A DNA stretch of 64,000 nucleotides from DAHUYF01 sp035509275. GTDB taxonomy: Bacteria > Pseudomonadota > Alphaproteobacteria > ATCC43930 > CGMCC-115725. The DNA is taken from NCBI GenBank assembly GCA_035509275.1, contig DATJLU010000072.1, positions 1 to 64,000 of the forward strand, in the 5' to 3' direction. The position numbers and the translations under genes are program-made. Of this stretch, positions 1 through 7,778 are shown piece by piece (position 1 is the first letter of the stretch; every line of letters begins with the position of its first letter). The notes under the pieces were generated by a model. It was given only the letters and a program-made list of their open reading frames with translations. It was not told the DNA's origin and searched no databases.

Positions 1-51
1 GGCCAGCGCCAAGGTCGCGCCGACGACAATGCCAAGCCACTGTCGCGCCAT
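1..51 (-). CDS. N-terminus of an exported or membrane protein (runs off window)
   Basis: Only the first 17 codons are inside the window. They read MARQWLGIVVGATLALA, a short basic start followed by a hydrophobic stretch, as expected for a signal peptide or first membrane helix. A purine-rich GGGGGAAAC lies just upstream of the ATG. The function cannot be told from this fragment. Confidence 0.5.
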   Translation of the reverse strand, partial: MARQWLGIVVGATLALA

Positions 52-404
52 GCTGTTTCCCCCGTGCGAAAATTGCCGTCAAATTCCGCCTTGACGCGCG
101 GCGATGTAAGCCCCAGATGCAAATTGTCGTCAACGCGCCAGCCCAAGGTTCTCCCAGGGAATGGCGCCGCGGCGGTCCGGAAACTCAAGCGGGAGGGTGT
201 TTCAGAACATGACTCCACCGGGCGCGCGCCAGTTGCCGACCCCTTGGCATCGGCAACGAAGCGCTAAGACCAAGAGTTAGCCCGGCGTGATGCCGGGCGC
301 GAAGGACAGCTTCGCAAATCCGACCCCCGCTGACGCTATAATGCGCGCGGGGGTCTTGTCGTTTAAGAATTCCCTCCGTGTCCGTCCACCGCAAGGCGCC
401 GCCC
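52..404. other. Intergenic region upstream of the hydrolase
   Basis: About 350 bases between the divergent partial gene and the first full gene. The small reading frames here show no family likeness and look like GC-driven noise. The only distinct element is a TATAAT hexamer at 337-342, about 60 bases before the hydrolase ATG. Confidence 0.4.
337..342 (+). promoter_or_regulatory. Possible -10 box (TATAAT) upstream of hydrolase operon
   Basis: A perfect TATAAT hexamer stands out in GC-rich DNA about 60 bases before the hydrolase start. There is no convincing -35 box at 16-18 bases, so this is a weak promoter prediction based on one hexamer. Confidence 0.3.
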
Positions 405-1295
405 ATGACCACCACCGGCGAAACCTATGGCCCCACCTCGCGCATCTATTTCTCGCAGCGGCTGCGGCTGCATTACGTCGATTGGGGCAATCCCGGCGCG
501 CCGCCGCTGCTCCTGGTGCATGGCGGCCGCGACCATTGCCGCAACTGGGACTGGGTGGCACAAGCGCTGCGGCATGATTGGCACATCTTGGCGCCCGATC
601 TGCGCGGCCATGGCGACAGCCAGTGGTCGCCGGATGGCAGCTATTCGATGGCTGCCTATATCTACGACCTGGCGCAGCTCATCCATCAGCAGGAACTGGC
701 GCCGGTAACGATCGTCGCGCATTCGCTCGGCAGCATGATCACGCTGCGCTATACCGGCATCTATCCGGAGCACGTGCGCAAGCTGGTCGCAATCGAGGGG
801 CTCGGCGTCGCGCCGCGTTCGATGGTCGAGCGCGCCAAGCAACCGATCGCCGAGCGGATGAGCCGTTGGATCGAGGAACAGCGTGGCCTGTCCGGGCGTT
901 TGCCCCGTCGCTATGCATCGATTGACGAAGCGCTGAAGCGCATGCAGGAAGCCAATCGCTTTCTCTCGCCGGAACAGGCGCGGCATCTGACGCAACACGG
1001 CGTCAACCAGAACGAGGACGGCACCTATAGCTGGAAGTTCGACAATTACGTCCGCGCCTGGCCGCCTTACGACATGGCGGTGAGCGAGGTCGAGCAGCTC
1101 TGGTCGCGGATCGACTGTCCGACCTTGCTCGTCTACGGCAAGGAGAGCTGGGCGTCCAATCCGCTGGAGGATGGCCGCATCACCTATTTCAAAACGGCGC
1201 GCGTCGAGAGCTTCGACAAGGCGGGGCATTGGGTCCATCACGACCGCCTCGATGCCTTCGTCGATCTCGTGCGCGACTTTCTCAGGGAGGAATGA
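405..1295 (+). CDS. Alpha/beta-fold hydrolase
   Basis: A 296-residue hydrolase of the alpha/beta fold, probably cytosolic since no signal peptide is seen. The oxyanion-side motif LLVHGG is near residue 38 and the nucleophile elbow AHSLGS puts the catalytic Ser at about 107. A C-terminal GHWVHHD supplies the likely His. The family includes esterases, epoxide hydrolases and C-C hydrolases, and the substrate cannot be read from sequence. I prefer the ATG at 405 over an in-frame GTG at 378 because the fold begins right after it. It is followed after 3 bases by the oxidoreductase at 1299 and then an RraA-like gene, forming a three-gene catabolic operon. Confidence 0.85.
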   Translation: MTTTGETYGPTSRIYFSQRLRLHYVDWGNPGAPPLLLVHGGRDHCRNWDWVAQALRHDWHILAPDLRGHGDSQWSPDGSYSMAAYIYDLAQLIHQQELAPVTIVAHSLGSMITLRYTGIYPEHVRKLVAIEGLGVAPRSMVERAKQPIAERMSRWIEEQRGLSGRLPRRYASIDEALKRMQEANRFLSPEQARHLTQHGVNQNEDGTYSWKFDNYVRAWPPYDMAVSEVEQLWSRIDCPTLLVYGKESWASNPLEDGRITYFKTARVESFDKAGHWVHHDRLDAFVDLVRDFLREE

Positions 1296-1298
1296 GCG

Positions 1299-2270
1299 AT
1301 GAAGGCAGCGGTGGTCGGCGAGAAAGGGATCGAGATCCGCGATGTGCCGCGGCCCGAGCCCAAAGCGAACGAGGTGCTGGTGCGCGTGCGCGCCGCCGGG
1401 CTCAACCGCGCGGAGCTCGCCGTCGCGGCCGGCCATCGCCATGGCGCGGTGGGCGGCGCCGGCACCGTCATCGGGCTCGAATGGTCGGGCGAGGTCGCGG
1501 CGGTCGGCGCCGAGGTCAAGGGCGTGAAGCCCGGCGACCGCGTCATGTGCTCGGGCAGCGGCGGCTATGCCGAATACGCCGTTTGCGACTGGGGCCGCGT
1601 CTCGCCGATCCCGGCCAACAACATGACCTTTCCGCAAGCCGCGACCTTGCCGGTCGCGCTGCAGACCATGCATGACGCGCTGGTCAGCAATGGCCGCCTC
1701 AAATCGGGCGAGAGCGTGCTGATCCAGGGCGCAAGCTCCGGCGTCGGCTTGATGGGGCTGCAGATCGCCAAGCTCAAAGGCGCGCAGCTCGTCATCGGCA
1801 CCTCGACCAGCGCCGAGCGGCGGGCGCGGCTCAAGGAATTCGGCGCCGATCTCGCGCTCGACAGCCGGGATGCGGAATGGCCGGACGCAGTCGCCAAGGC
1901 GACGGGCGGCAAAGGCGTCGACCTCATCATCGACCAGGTCTCAGCAAGCGTCGCCAATCAGAACCTGAAGGCGGCGGCGGTCCTGGGGCGCATCGTCAAT
2001 GTCGGACGGCTCGGCGGCATGAAGGGCGAGTTCGATTTCGACCTGCACGCCATGAAGCGCATCGATTATATCGGCGTCACCTTCCGCACCCGCTCGCTCG
2101 ACGAGGTGCGCGCCATCGTCCGCCGCATGCGCGAGGATCTCTGGGACGCGATCGAGGCCGGGAAGCTGCACCTCCCCATCGACCGCACCTTCCCGCTCGA
2201 GGAAGCCGCGGCGGCGCAGGCGCATATGCGCGCCAACGCCCATTTCGGCAAGATCGTGCTGACGATCTGA
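1299..2270 (+). CDS. Quinone-oxidoreductase-type MDR dehydrogenase
   Basis: A 323-residue medium-chain dehydrogenase/reductase. It has a GroES-like N-terminal domain (to about residue 120) and a Rossmann domain beginning with QGASSGVGLMGLQIAK near residue 145. The structural and catalytic zinc Cys clusters are absent, which fits the NADPH:quinone oxidoreductase/crotonyl-CoA reductase branch. It probably reduces an alpha,beta-unsaturated carbonyl or quinone with NAD(P)H. The ATG follows a strong AGGGAGGAA ribosome site that overlaps the end of the hydrolase gene. Co-transcription with the hydrolase and RraA-like gene suggests one degradative pathway; the substrate is unknown. Confidence 0.85.
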   Translation: MKAAVVGEKGIEIRDVPRPEPKANEVLVRVRAAGLNRAELAVAAGHRHGAVGGAGTVIGLEWSGEVAAVGAEVKGVKPGDRVMCSGSGGYAEYAVCDWGRVSPIPANNMTFPQAATLPVALQTMHDALVSNGRLKSGESVLIQGASSGVGLMGLQIAKLKGAQLVIGTSTSAERRARLKEFGADLALDSRDAEWPDAVAKATGGKGVDLIIDQVSASVANQNLKAAAVLGRIVNVGRLGGMKGEFDFDLHAMKRIDYIGVTFRTRSLDEVRAIVRRMREDLWDAIEAGKLHLPIDRTFPLEEAAAAQAHMRANAHFGKIVLTI

Positions 2271-2284
2271 CGGGGAGCGAAGAC

Positions 2285-3001
2285 GTGGCCCTCTCGGATA
2301 AGGTTCGCGACCAGCTCGCCAGGGTGAGCTGCGCGACGCTGTGCACCGCCCTCTACAAGCGTGGGCTGCGCAACCAGTTCATCCAGGATGTTCTGCCGCT
2401 GAAATTCAAAGGCAAGAACATGGTCGGCGAGGCCTATACGCTGCGCTACATCCCGGCGCGCGAGGATCTGAACCCGATCACGGTGTTCCAGGACCGCGCG
2501 CATCCGCAGCGCAAAGCGGTCGAGGAATGCCCGCCCGGCGCCGTGTTCGTCATCGACAGCCGCAAGGACCCGCGCGCCGCCTCGGCCGGATCGATCCTGG
2601 TCACGCGGCTGATGATGCGCCGCGTCGCCGGCATCGTCAGCGATGGCGGCTTCCGCGACAGCCCGGAAATCGCCGAGCTCGACATTCCGGCCTATCACGC
2701 GCGTCCGTCGGCGCCGACCAACCTCACCCGCCACCAGGCCGTCGACATCAACGTGCCGATCGGCTGCGGCGACGTTCCGGTCTGGCCGGGCGATGTCGTG
2801 GTCGGCGACGGCGAAGGCGTGGTCGTCATCCCCGCCGCGATGGCCGACGAGATCGCGGCCGAGGCGGTCGAAATGACGGCGTTCGAGGATTTCGTCACCG
2901 AGGAAGTGCGCCACGGCCGCTCGATCCTCGGGCTCTATCCCGCAACCGACGAGAAGACGAAAACCGATTTCGCCGCCTGGCGCAAAGCCAAGGGACGCTG
3001 A
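2285..3001 (+). CDS. RraA-like / HMG-CHA aldolase family protein
   Basis: A 238-residue member of the RraA/class II pyruvate aldolase fold. The motif SDGGFRD (near residue 120) carries the Arg-Asp pair that binds substrate and divalent metal in the aldolase/oxaloacetate decarboxylase members. GDVVVGDGEGVVVIP near residue 175 is the second family hallmark. In a catabolic operon, an aldolase or decarboxylase role is more likely than RNase E inhibition, but the reaction is not proven. The start is a GTG, 14 bases after the oxidoreductase stop; the frame continues upstream inside that gene, so an earlier start is unlikely. The C-terminal extension past the core is Lys-rich. Confidence 0.8.
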   Translation: MALSDKVRDQLARVSCATLCTALYKRGLRNQFIQDVLPLKFKGKNMVGEAYTLRYIPAREDLNPITVFQDRAHPQRKAVEECPPGAVFVIDSRKDPRAASAGSILVTRLMMRRVAGIVSDGGFRDSPEIAELDIPAYHARPSAPTNLTRHQAVDINVPIGCGDVPVWPGDVVVGDGEGVVVIPAAMADEIAAEAVEMTAFEDFVTEEVRHGRSILGLYPATDEKTKTDFAAWRKAKGR

Positions 3002-3011
3002 CCGCCCAGGC

Positions 3012-3710
3012 TCAGCGCGGCGGCGCCAGCACCCGTTCGATGCGCGTCACGTATTCCGCGAGCGCCGGATGCTGCAGCGCGGCTTGCTTCAACGGCGTCT
3101 CGATCGGCGGGCGCAGAATGCTGGCAAGAAAGGCATAGAGCACCGCATCGAACGAGGTCGGGCGATCGGCGACGGCGAAGTCCCTTCCGGCGATGACCGC
3201 AGCAATGACGGTGAGATCGGCCGCACCCAAGGCATAGATCTCGTCGCGCGTGTGGCGCCCATAGCCCTGGGCGTGCAAGGTCTTGCGCACGCCCCGGCGG
3301 ATCACCGGCAAGATCAGCGCGCGCAAACCGGGCGGCAGCGCTGCGGAGACGATCGGCCGCATCGCCGTCCAGCCCGCCGCATCGATCCAGCGCGCGTAAA
3401 GCAGGACGAAGTAGAGGCTCTCCTCGCAGCATCGGCGCAGGAGATGGCCGAGCGCGTGCTGCCGCTCGTCGAGGCCGGCATCGAGATCGACCGCTATGCT
3501 TTGCCGGAGATGGTCGATGATGTGGCTGCTATCCGCGATACGCCGGCCGCCCTCGACGATGAAGGGCAGCTTTCCGCGCGGCGCCTGAAACGGCAAGGTG
3601 ACGACCGGCTTGTAGGAAATGCCGGCCAGGCCGAGATAGGCCTCGACCTTGATGCAGAAAGGACTGGGATTGATCCCCCAGGCCGGCGCGAACTCGTGCA
3701 GCTCGATCAC
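3012..3710 (-). CDS. Glutathione S-transferase family protein
   Basis: A 232-residue GST-like protein. The N-terminal thioredoxin-fold part begins with a beta strand and then NPSPFCIKVEAYL, a CxxC-like/Ser-Cys active-site region followed by the first helix. The segment KLPFIVEGGRRIADSSHIIDHL is the typical cis-Pro and glutathione-contact strand of GSTs. The C-terminal half is all-alpha, with a late hydrophobic segment resembling metaxin/Faxc-like relatives. The start chosen is GTG 3710, where the domain begins; the open frame upstream overlaps the rhodanese gene and looks non-coding. It is convergent with the RraA-like gene. The exact substrate is unknown. Confidence 0.75.
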   Translation of the reverse strand: MIELHEFAPAWGINPSPFCIKVEAYLGLAGISYKPVVTLPFQAPRGKLPFIVEGGRRIADSSHIIDHLRQSIAVDLDAGLDERQHALGHLLRRCCEESLYFVLLYARWIDAAGWTAMRPIVSAALPPGLRALILPVIRRGVRKTLHAQGYGRHTRDEIYALGAADLTVIAAVIAGRDFAVADRPTSFDAVLYAFLASILRPPIETPLKQAALQHPALAEYVTRIERVLAPPR

Positions 3711-3789
3711 TTGCGTCCACCTGCTTGGGCCTCGGAATACTTTGGGATTGCTACATTCGGCTGGATCACCAAGGCATTTGCCGGCGGCT

Positions 3790-4680
3790 TCAGTCCGTCT
3801 CGATCGGGAGCGACGGGTCCTTCGCCCATTCACCCATGGAGCCGTCGTAAAGCGACAGATTGTCGTAGCCGAGCTGGTACAGCAGGAAGAGATCGATGGT
3901 GGCGGAAATACCGCCGCCGCAATAGCAGACGATGCGCTTTTCCTTGGTCGCGCCGCGAGCCGCGAAGCGGGCCTCGGCATCGCTCGGCGCAATGAAGTCT
4001 TTTGCCACAGGATTGATCAGCGCGGCCGCCGGGACATTGACACTGCCCGGAATCCGCCCCGGCCTGCCGTAGCGGCTGGGCTCGAGACCGCCGTGGAATT
4101 GCGGGCCGAGCGCATTCACGAGGACGACATCGCTCCGATCCAGGGCTGCGCGGACGGCTTGCTGGTCGACGAAGAAGCCCGGCCGCGGCGCCGCTTTGAA
4201 GACGGCCGGAGCATAACCCTTGGCGGCTCCGCTCTCGGTCGGGCGGCCCTCCGCCTGCCACTTGTCGAAACCGCCGTCGAGCACCGCCGCGTCGTCGAAG
4301 CCGAGTGATTTGAGCATCCACCAGAAGCGGGTCGCCCACATCATGGTGCCGACGCTATAGAGGACGACGCGAGTCCCCTCGCCGATGCCGTGACGTGCGA
4401 AGGCTTTCTCGAGGTCCGCCGTCGCCGGCATCATGAAGCGCAGTTGCGTGCCGGCGTCGGAGAACGCGCCCTGCAGGTCGAGAAACTCGGCGCCGGGGAT
4501 ATGCGCTGCTTCGAAGCCGCTGCGGCCGGGAATGACGAGGTAGGGATCGTCGCTGCCAGGAGGCGGAGGCGCCAAGTGAGTCGTGCAGTCGTAGACTCTC
4601 AAATCCGCGCGGCCCAACTCGGCGGCCAACTGCGCGGTGCTGATCAGCGCCTTCGGGTCGCGCATCGTTTCCCCCGACAA
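3790..4680 (-). CDS. Sulfurtransferase (tandem rhodanese domains)
   Basis: A 296-residue two-domain rhodanese, the usual size for thiosulfate or 3-mercaptopyruvate sulfurtransferase. The N-terminal domain is inactive, while the C-terminal domain carries the catalytic Cys in VCYCGGGIS. This six-residue loop is Gly-rich and unlike the classical CRxGxT loop of either named subgroup, so the donor (thiosulfate or mercaptopyruvate) is uncertain. The GSVNVP and DGGF motifs are standard for the fold. Two ATGs are available; the first is used. It lies 79 bases upstream of the GST gene on the same strand, and both act on sulfur compounds. Confidence 0.85.
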   Translation of the reverse strand: MSGETMRDPKALISTAQLAAELGRADLRVYDCTTHLAPPPPGSDDPYLVIPGRSGFEAAHIPGAEFLDLQGAFSDAGTQLRFMMPATADLEKAFARHGIGEGTRVVLYSVGTMMWATRFWWMLKSLGFDDAAVLDGGFDKWQAEGRPTESGAAKGYAPAVFKAAPRPGFFVDQQAVRAALDRSDVVLVNALGPQFHGGLEPSRYGRPGRIPGSVNVPAAALINPVAKDFIAPSDAEARFAARGATKEKRIVCYCGGGISATIDLFLLYQLGYDNLSLYDGSMGEWAKDPSLPIETD

Positions 4681-4776
4681 ATGCCGCGATTTGACGGCGA
4701 TCCTACAGTATCACGACATCGACCATCGCCAGCCGTCGCGCGCGGCAATGACCCCGGCCGACCCTTCCGACCGGCG

Positions 4777-5208
4777 CTAACGCAGGTGGTGTGAGCCTGG
4801 CCCGCGGACGACGGTAACGCCGGCTTCGGTCTGGATCGAGGTCTCCGCCGGAGCCGGTGCTTCGGCCGCGGCGCGCGGCGGCGCTGCAGCGACGACAATC
4901 ACCATCGGTGCGCCGCCGCCACTCGACCAGCCCCCCCCATCGTCCCAATCCGCCAAACCCCAACCCCAGCCCCCGCCAAAGCCCGATCTGCCGAACCGGC
5001 TGAAGCCGTTGGAGCTGAAGCTGGTGAAGCCGAAGCTGCCGAAGCTGCCGTTGAAGCTGAGGGTGTTGGAGCCATTGAAGTGGTTGAAATGCCTGACGAA
5101 ATGCGAGCGAGCATGAAACGAGCCATGGGCGGCGCTGCCGTGTCCGGCCGCGGCCGGTAGGGCGCTCCAAGCGACAAGCAGCAAGGCCAGCGACAGCGAT
5201 CGGCGCAT
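4777..5208 (-). CDS. Secreted Phe/Asn/Gly/Ser-rich low-complexity protein
   Basis: A 143-residue protein with a clear signal peptide (RRSLSLALLLVAWSALPAAAG). The mature part is low complexity: His-Phe-Asn repeats, then Ser-Phe-Gly repeats, then a Trp/Gly stretch, then an Ala/Pro-rich linker. No enzyme domain is visible. Such Phe/Asn/Gly-rich exported proteins occur in alphaproteobacteria without known function. An upstream AAGGAGGCTGATC is a good ribosome site. The composition differs strongly from neighbouring genes, so I call it a real but uncharacterised secreted protein. Confidence 0.6.
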   Translation of the reverse strand: MRRSLSLALLLVAWSALPAAAGHGSAAHGSFHARSHFVRHFNHFNGSNTLSFNGSFGSFGFTSFSSNGFSRFGRSGFGGGWGWGLADWDDGGGWSSGGGAPMVIVVAAAPPRAAAEAPAPAETSIQTEAGVTVVRGPGSHHLR

Positions 5209-5296
5209 GATCAGCCTCCTTCGCGATAGCGCGGCGAGCGATAAAAAACACCGCTGACGTTAGGAAATTCCGGGCGCCTCGCGGAGAACGACAGAT

Positions 5297-5509
5297 TCAC
5301 CAGCCCGACGGGCGGCTGCCCGGCTCATAAATCTCGATAAGACGGTCGTGCTGGCGGCAGGAAGCGGCTTCGCTCGCGCTCGCCGTCACAGCACAGTTCG
5401 GAAGCCCCGCGCTCGCGCACCCCGCAAGGGCGAGGAGGATGGCCGCGAAAAGCGGGGTGGCGCCCTTCAAGTTCAACCAACTGCGCAATGTCGAGCATCG
5501 AGCCTTCAC
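5297..5509 (-). CDS. Small putative lipoprotein
   Basis: A 70-residue reading frame containing a hydrophobic stretch ending in the lipobox LALAGC, so the mature protein would be a roughly 40-residue lipid-anchored peptide with two further Cys. The start is unsure: a GTG at 5509 gives a long leader, and a TTG closer to the hydrophobic run is also possible. No family is recognised. Its coding status rests on the lipobox and is modest. It is divergent from the methyltransferase gene. Confidence 0.4.
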   Translation of the reverse strand: MKARCSTLRSWLNLKGATPLFAAILLALAGCASAGLPNCAVTASASEAASCRQHDRLIEIYEPGSRPSGW

Positions 5510-5593
5510 GTATGCTGAACGCTCCAGGGGCCTCGCCGCAGCGCGACAGAGGCCGTTTCGTCTTTGGCGATCCGTAATCAAGGGGAGAGTGTC

Positions 5594-6646
5594 ATGCCGT
5601 TGGACGAACACAAGCTTCACGACCTTCTCGGCAAGGCGGTGGTGGATTTGGGTGGGGCGGTCCAAGCCGTCCTCATGCTGATCGGCGACTCCTTGGGCTT
5701 GTACAAGGCGCTGGCGAAACTGCCGCAATCGCCTGCCGAGCTCGCCCGCAACACCGGCACGAACGAGCGCTACGTTCGCGAATGGCTGAACAGCCAGGCG
5801 GCCGGCGGCTACGTTACCTTTGACAAGGCGAGCGGCAAGTACTCGCTCTCTGAAGAGCAGGCGCTCTGCTTGGCCAATCCCGATGGCCCGGTGGATTTAC
5901 CGGGCGCGGGCATGCTCATCCAGGACATGTTCCATGTGCGCGAGCGCGCGCTGGAGAATTTTCGCACCGGCGCCGGCATGGAATGGGGTGAGCATCATCC
6001 CTGCCTCTTCCACGGCACCGAGCGCTTCTTCCGAGCGGGGTACAATGCGAACTTGCTTTCTTCCTGGATCCCGGCGCTTGACGGGGTGGAGGCCAAGCTC
6101 AGGAAAGGCGCAAAAGTCGCCGATGTCGGCTGCGGACATGGCGCAAGCGCCATTCTGCTCGCCAAAGCCTTTCCGGAATCAGACATCATCGGCTACGACT
6201 ATCACGGACCTTCGATCGAGACGGCGCAACAACGCGCGAAGGCTGCCGGCGTTTCCAACGCGCGGTTCGAGGTTGCGGATGCTACCGGCTATCGGGGAGC
6301 CGGATTCGACCTGATCGCGTTTTTTGATTGTCTGCACGACATGGGCGATCCGGCCGGCGCCGCCCGCCACGCGCGCAGCGCGTTGAAGTCGGACGGCACC
6401 TGCTTGCTCGTCGAGCCGTTCGCCGGCGACGATGTCTCGGACAATCTCAATCCGGTCGGCAGGCTCTTCTACGGCGCGTCGTCCCTGGTCTGCGTTCCGG
6501 TGTCGTTGGCGCGCAAGGGCCCGGCGCTTGGCGCCCAGGCAGGAGAGCGGCGGTTGCGCGAGATCATGGTCGATCAGGGCGGCTTCTCCAAGATGCGCAG
6601 GGCGACGGAAACGCCGTTCAATATCGTCCTCGAGGCCAAGCCTTGA
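5594..6646 (+). CDS. SAM-dependent methyltransferase with N-terminal winged helix
   Basis: A 350-residue class I methyltransferase. Residues 1-90 form a winged-helix, dimerisation-type domain (the segment TGTNERYVREWLNSQAAGG is characteristic), and the SAM motif VADVGCGHGAS lies near residue 180. This architecture matches Rv2258c-like and O-methyltransferase-like proteins of unknown substrate. The ATG at 5594 follows AGGGGAGAG at good spacing, so the in-frame upstream ATG at 5564 is not needed. The gene stands alone and ends 12 bases before a perfect 11-bp hairpin that it shares with the convergent oxygenase gene. Confidence 0.85.
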   Translation: MPLDEHKLHDLLGKAVVDLGGAVQAVLMLIGDSLGLYKALAKLPQSPAELARNTGTNERYVREWLNSQAAGGYVTFDKASGKYSLSEEQALCLANPDGPVDLPGAGMLIQDMFHVRERALENFRTGAGMEWGEHHPCLFHGTERFFRAGYNANLLSSWIPALDGVEAKLRKGAKVADVGCGHGASAILLAKAFPESDIIGYDYHGPSIETAQQRAKAAGVSNARFEVADATGYRGAGFDLIAFFDCLHDMGDPAGAARHARSALKSDGTCLLVEPFAGDDVSDNLNPVGRLFYGASSLVCVPVSLARKGPALGAQAGERRLREIMVDQGGFSKMRRATETPFNIVLEAKP

Positions 6647-6658
6647 CCACGATCCCTG

Positions 6659-6689
6659 GCTCAGCGGCGGACGGTTTTCGCCGCTGAGC
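6659..6689. terminator. Bidirectional hairpin between convergent genes
   Basis: A perfect 11-bp inverted repeat (GCTCAGCGGCG and its complement) with a 9-base loop containing TTTT sits between the stops of the methyltransferase and the convergent oxygenase. The position and symmetry fit a terminator serving both strands. There is no long T tract. Confidence 0.6.
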
Positions 6690-6694
6690 ACCGC

Positions 6695-7756
6695 TCAACC
6701 CGGCGCGGGTGGCTCTTCCGCGAGGCGATCCAGCGCCTCGGAGCGGTGGCCTTTCTGGTGGAAGTAGTTGGCGCGATAGAAGGCCAGCACGAGATCGCGG
6801 TAGAGCGCCGGCTCGTAACGGGCGGGATTGCCCGCGCCGGTGCAGCTCGGCAGGCACTCGATCACCCGGTCGGGGTTGGGGCTGTGGAAATAAGCGAGAG
6901 AATAACGGTCGGTGCCGCTGTCGTTGAGCACGCCATGCGGCGTCGAGAGGAAGCGATCGTTCGACCAGCGCCGCATCATGTTGCCGAGGTTCACGAGGAA
7001 AGTGCCGGGGATGAGCGGCGGCGCGAGCCACTCGCCCGAAGGCAGGCGCACGGCGAGGCCCGGCACCTCGTGGCGCGCCAGCACCGTCATGAAGCTGTTG
7101 TCGGTGTGCGGCGCCTGGCCGAAGAGATTGTCCTCGGTCTGCGCCTGCGGCGGGTAGTGCAACAGGCGCAAGGTGATATGCGCCTCGTCGGCGAAATAAG
7201 GCGCGAAGTGATCGGCCGGCAGATCGAGCGCCACGGCGAAAGCCGGCAGCATGCGGTCGCACAGCGCCTCCATCGCCTTCATATAGGCGAGGACATCCTC
7301 GCGGAATCCGGGCAACCCGTCGGGCCACTGGTTGCGGCCGCGCAAGGGCTTGGCGGCGATGACCTCGGGATGATCGGTGCCGCGGTCATGGCTGATAAAG
7401 AAGCTCTCATTCTGATTGGGCCGCGTCGCCTTGTGCACGGTCGAGGCGCCCTGTACCGAAGCGTTGATCGGGAGATAGCCGATATTGTTCTCGTTGAGGC
7501 GCAGCGCCAGCTTCTGTTCCAGCGGCAGCGCGTGAAAGCGGCGCGAGGCGGCAAAGGCGCGCTCGACCAGCGCCTCGGGCACGCCGTGATTGCGGATATA
7601 GAAGAAGCCGACGCTCTCGCACGCCGCGCGCAGCTGGCGCGCCAACCGCTCGAGCGCACCGCTTTCGCCGGCAAAGCAGGGGCCGTAATCGAGCACCGGG
7701 ATCGCCGCCGCCGCGGCCTCGGGATCGCTCACCGAATGTTGCTTGAAGAGGTGCAT
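6695..7756 (-). CDS. 2-oxoglutarate/Fe(II)-dependent oxygenase (IPNS-like)
   Basis: A 353-residue member of the isopenicillin N synthase-like dioxygenases. It has the N-terminal DIOX_N region (IPVLDYGPCF onward, and GFFYIRNHG) and the double-stranded beta-helix iron site: HTD in APHTDNSF, the distal His in STPHGVLND, and the RxS 2-oxoglutarate anchor DRYSLAYF. It should hydroxylate or desaturate a small molecule. The start at 7756 is chosen because an upstream extension would run into the hydantoinase gene. The gap to that gene is only 22 bases, so they are probably co-transcribed, which suggests a shared substrate such as a pyrimidine or hydantoin-like ring. Confidence 0.85.
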   Translation of the reverse strand: MHLFKQHSVSDPEAAAAAIPVLDYGPCFAGESGALERLARQLRAACESVGFFYIRNHGVPEALVERAFAASRRFHALPLEQKLALRLNENNIGYLPINASVQGASTVHKATRPNQNESFFISHDRGTDHPEVIAAKPLRGRNQWPDGLPGFREDVLAYMKAMEALCDRMLPAFAVALDLPADHFAPYFADEAHITLRLLHYPPQAQTEDNLFGQAPHTDNSFMTVLARHEVPGLAVRLPSGEWLAPPLIPGTFLVNLGNMMRRWSNDRFLSTPHGVLNDSGTDRYSLAYFHSPNPDRVIECLPSCTGAGNPARYEPALYRDLVLAFYRANYFHQKGHRSEALDRLAEEPPAPG

Positions 7757-7778
7757 CGCCGCCTCCTGTCGCTTGCAC

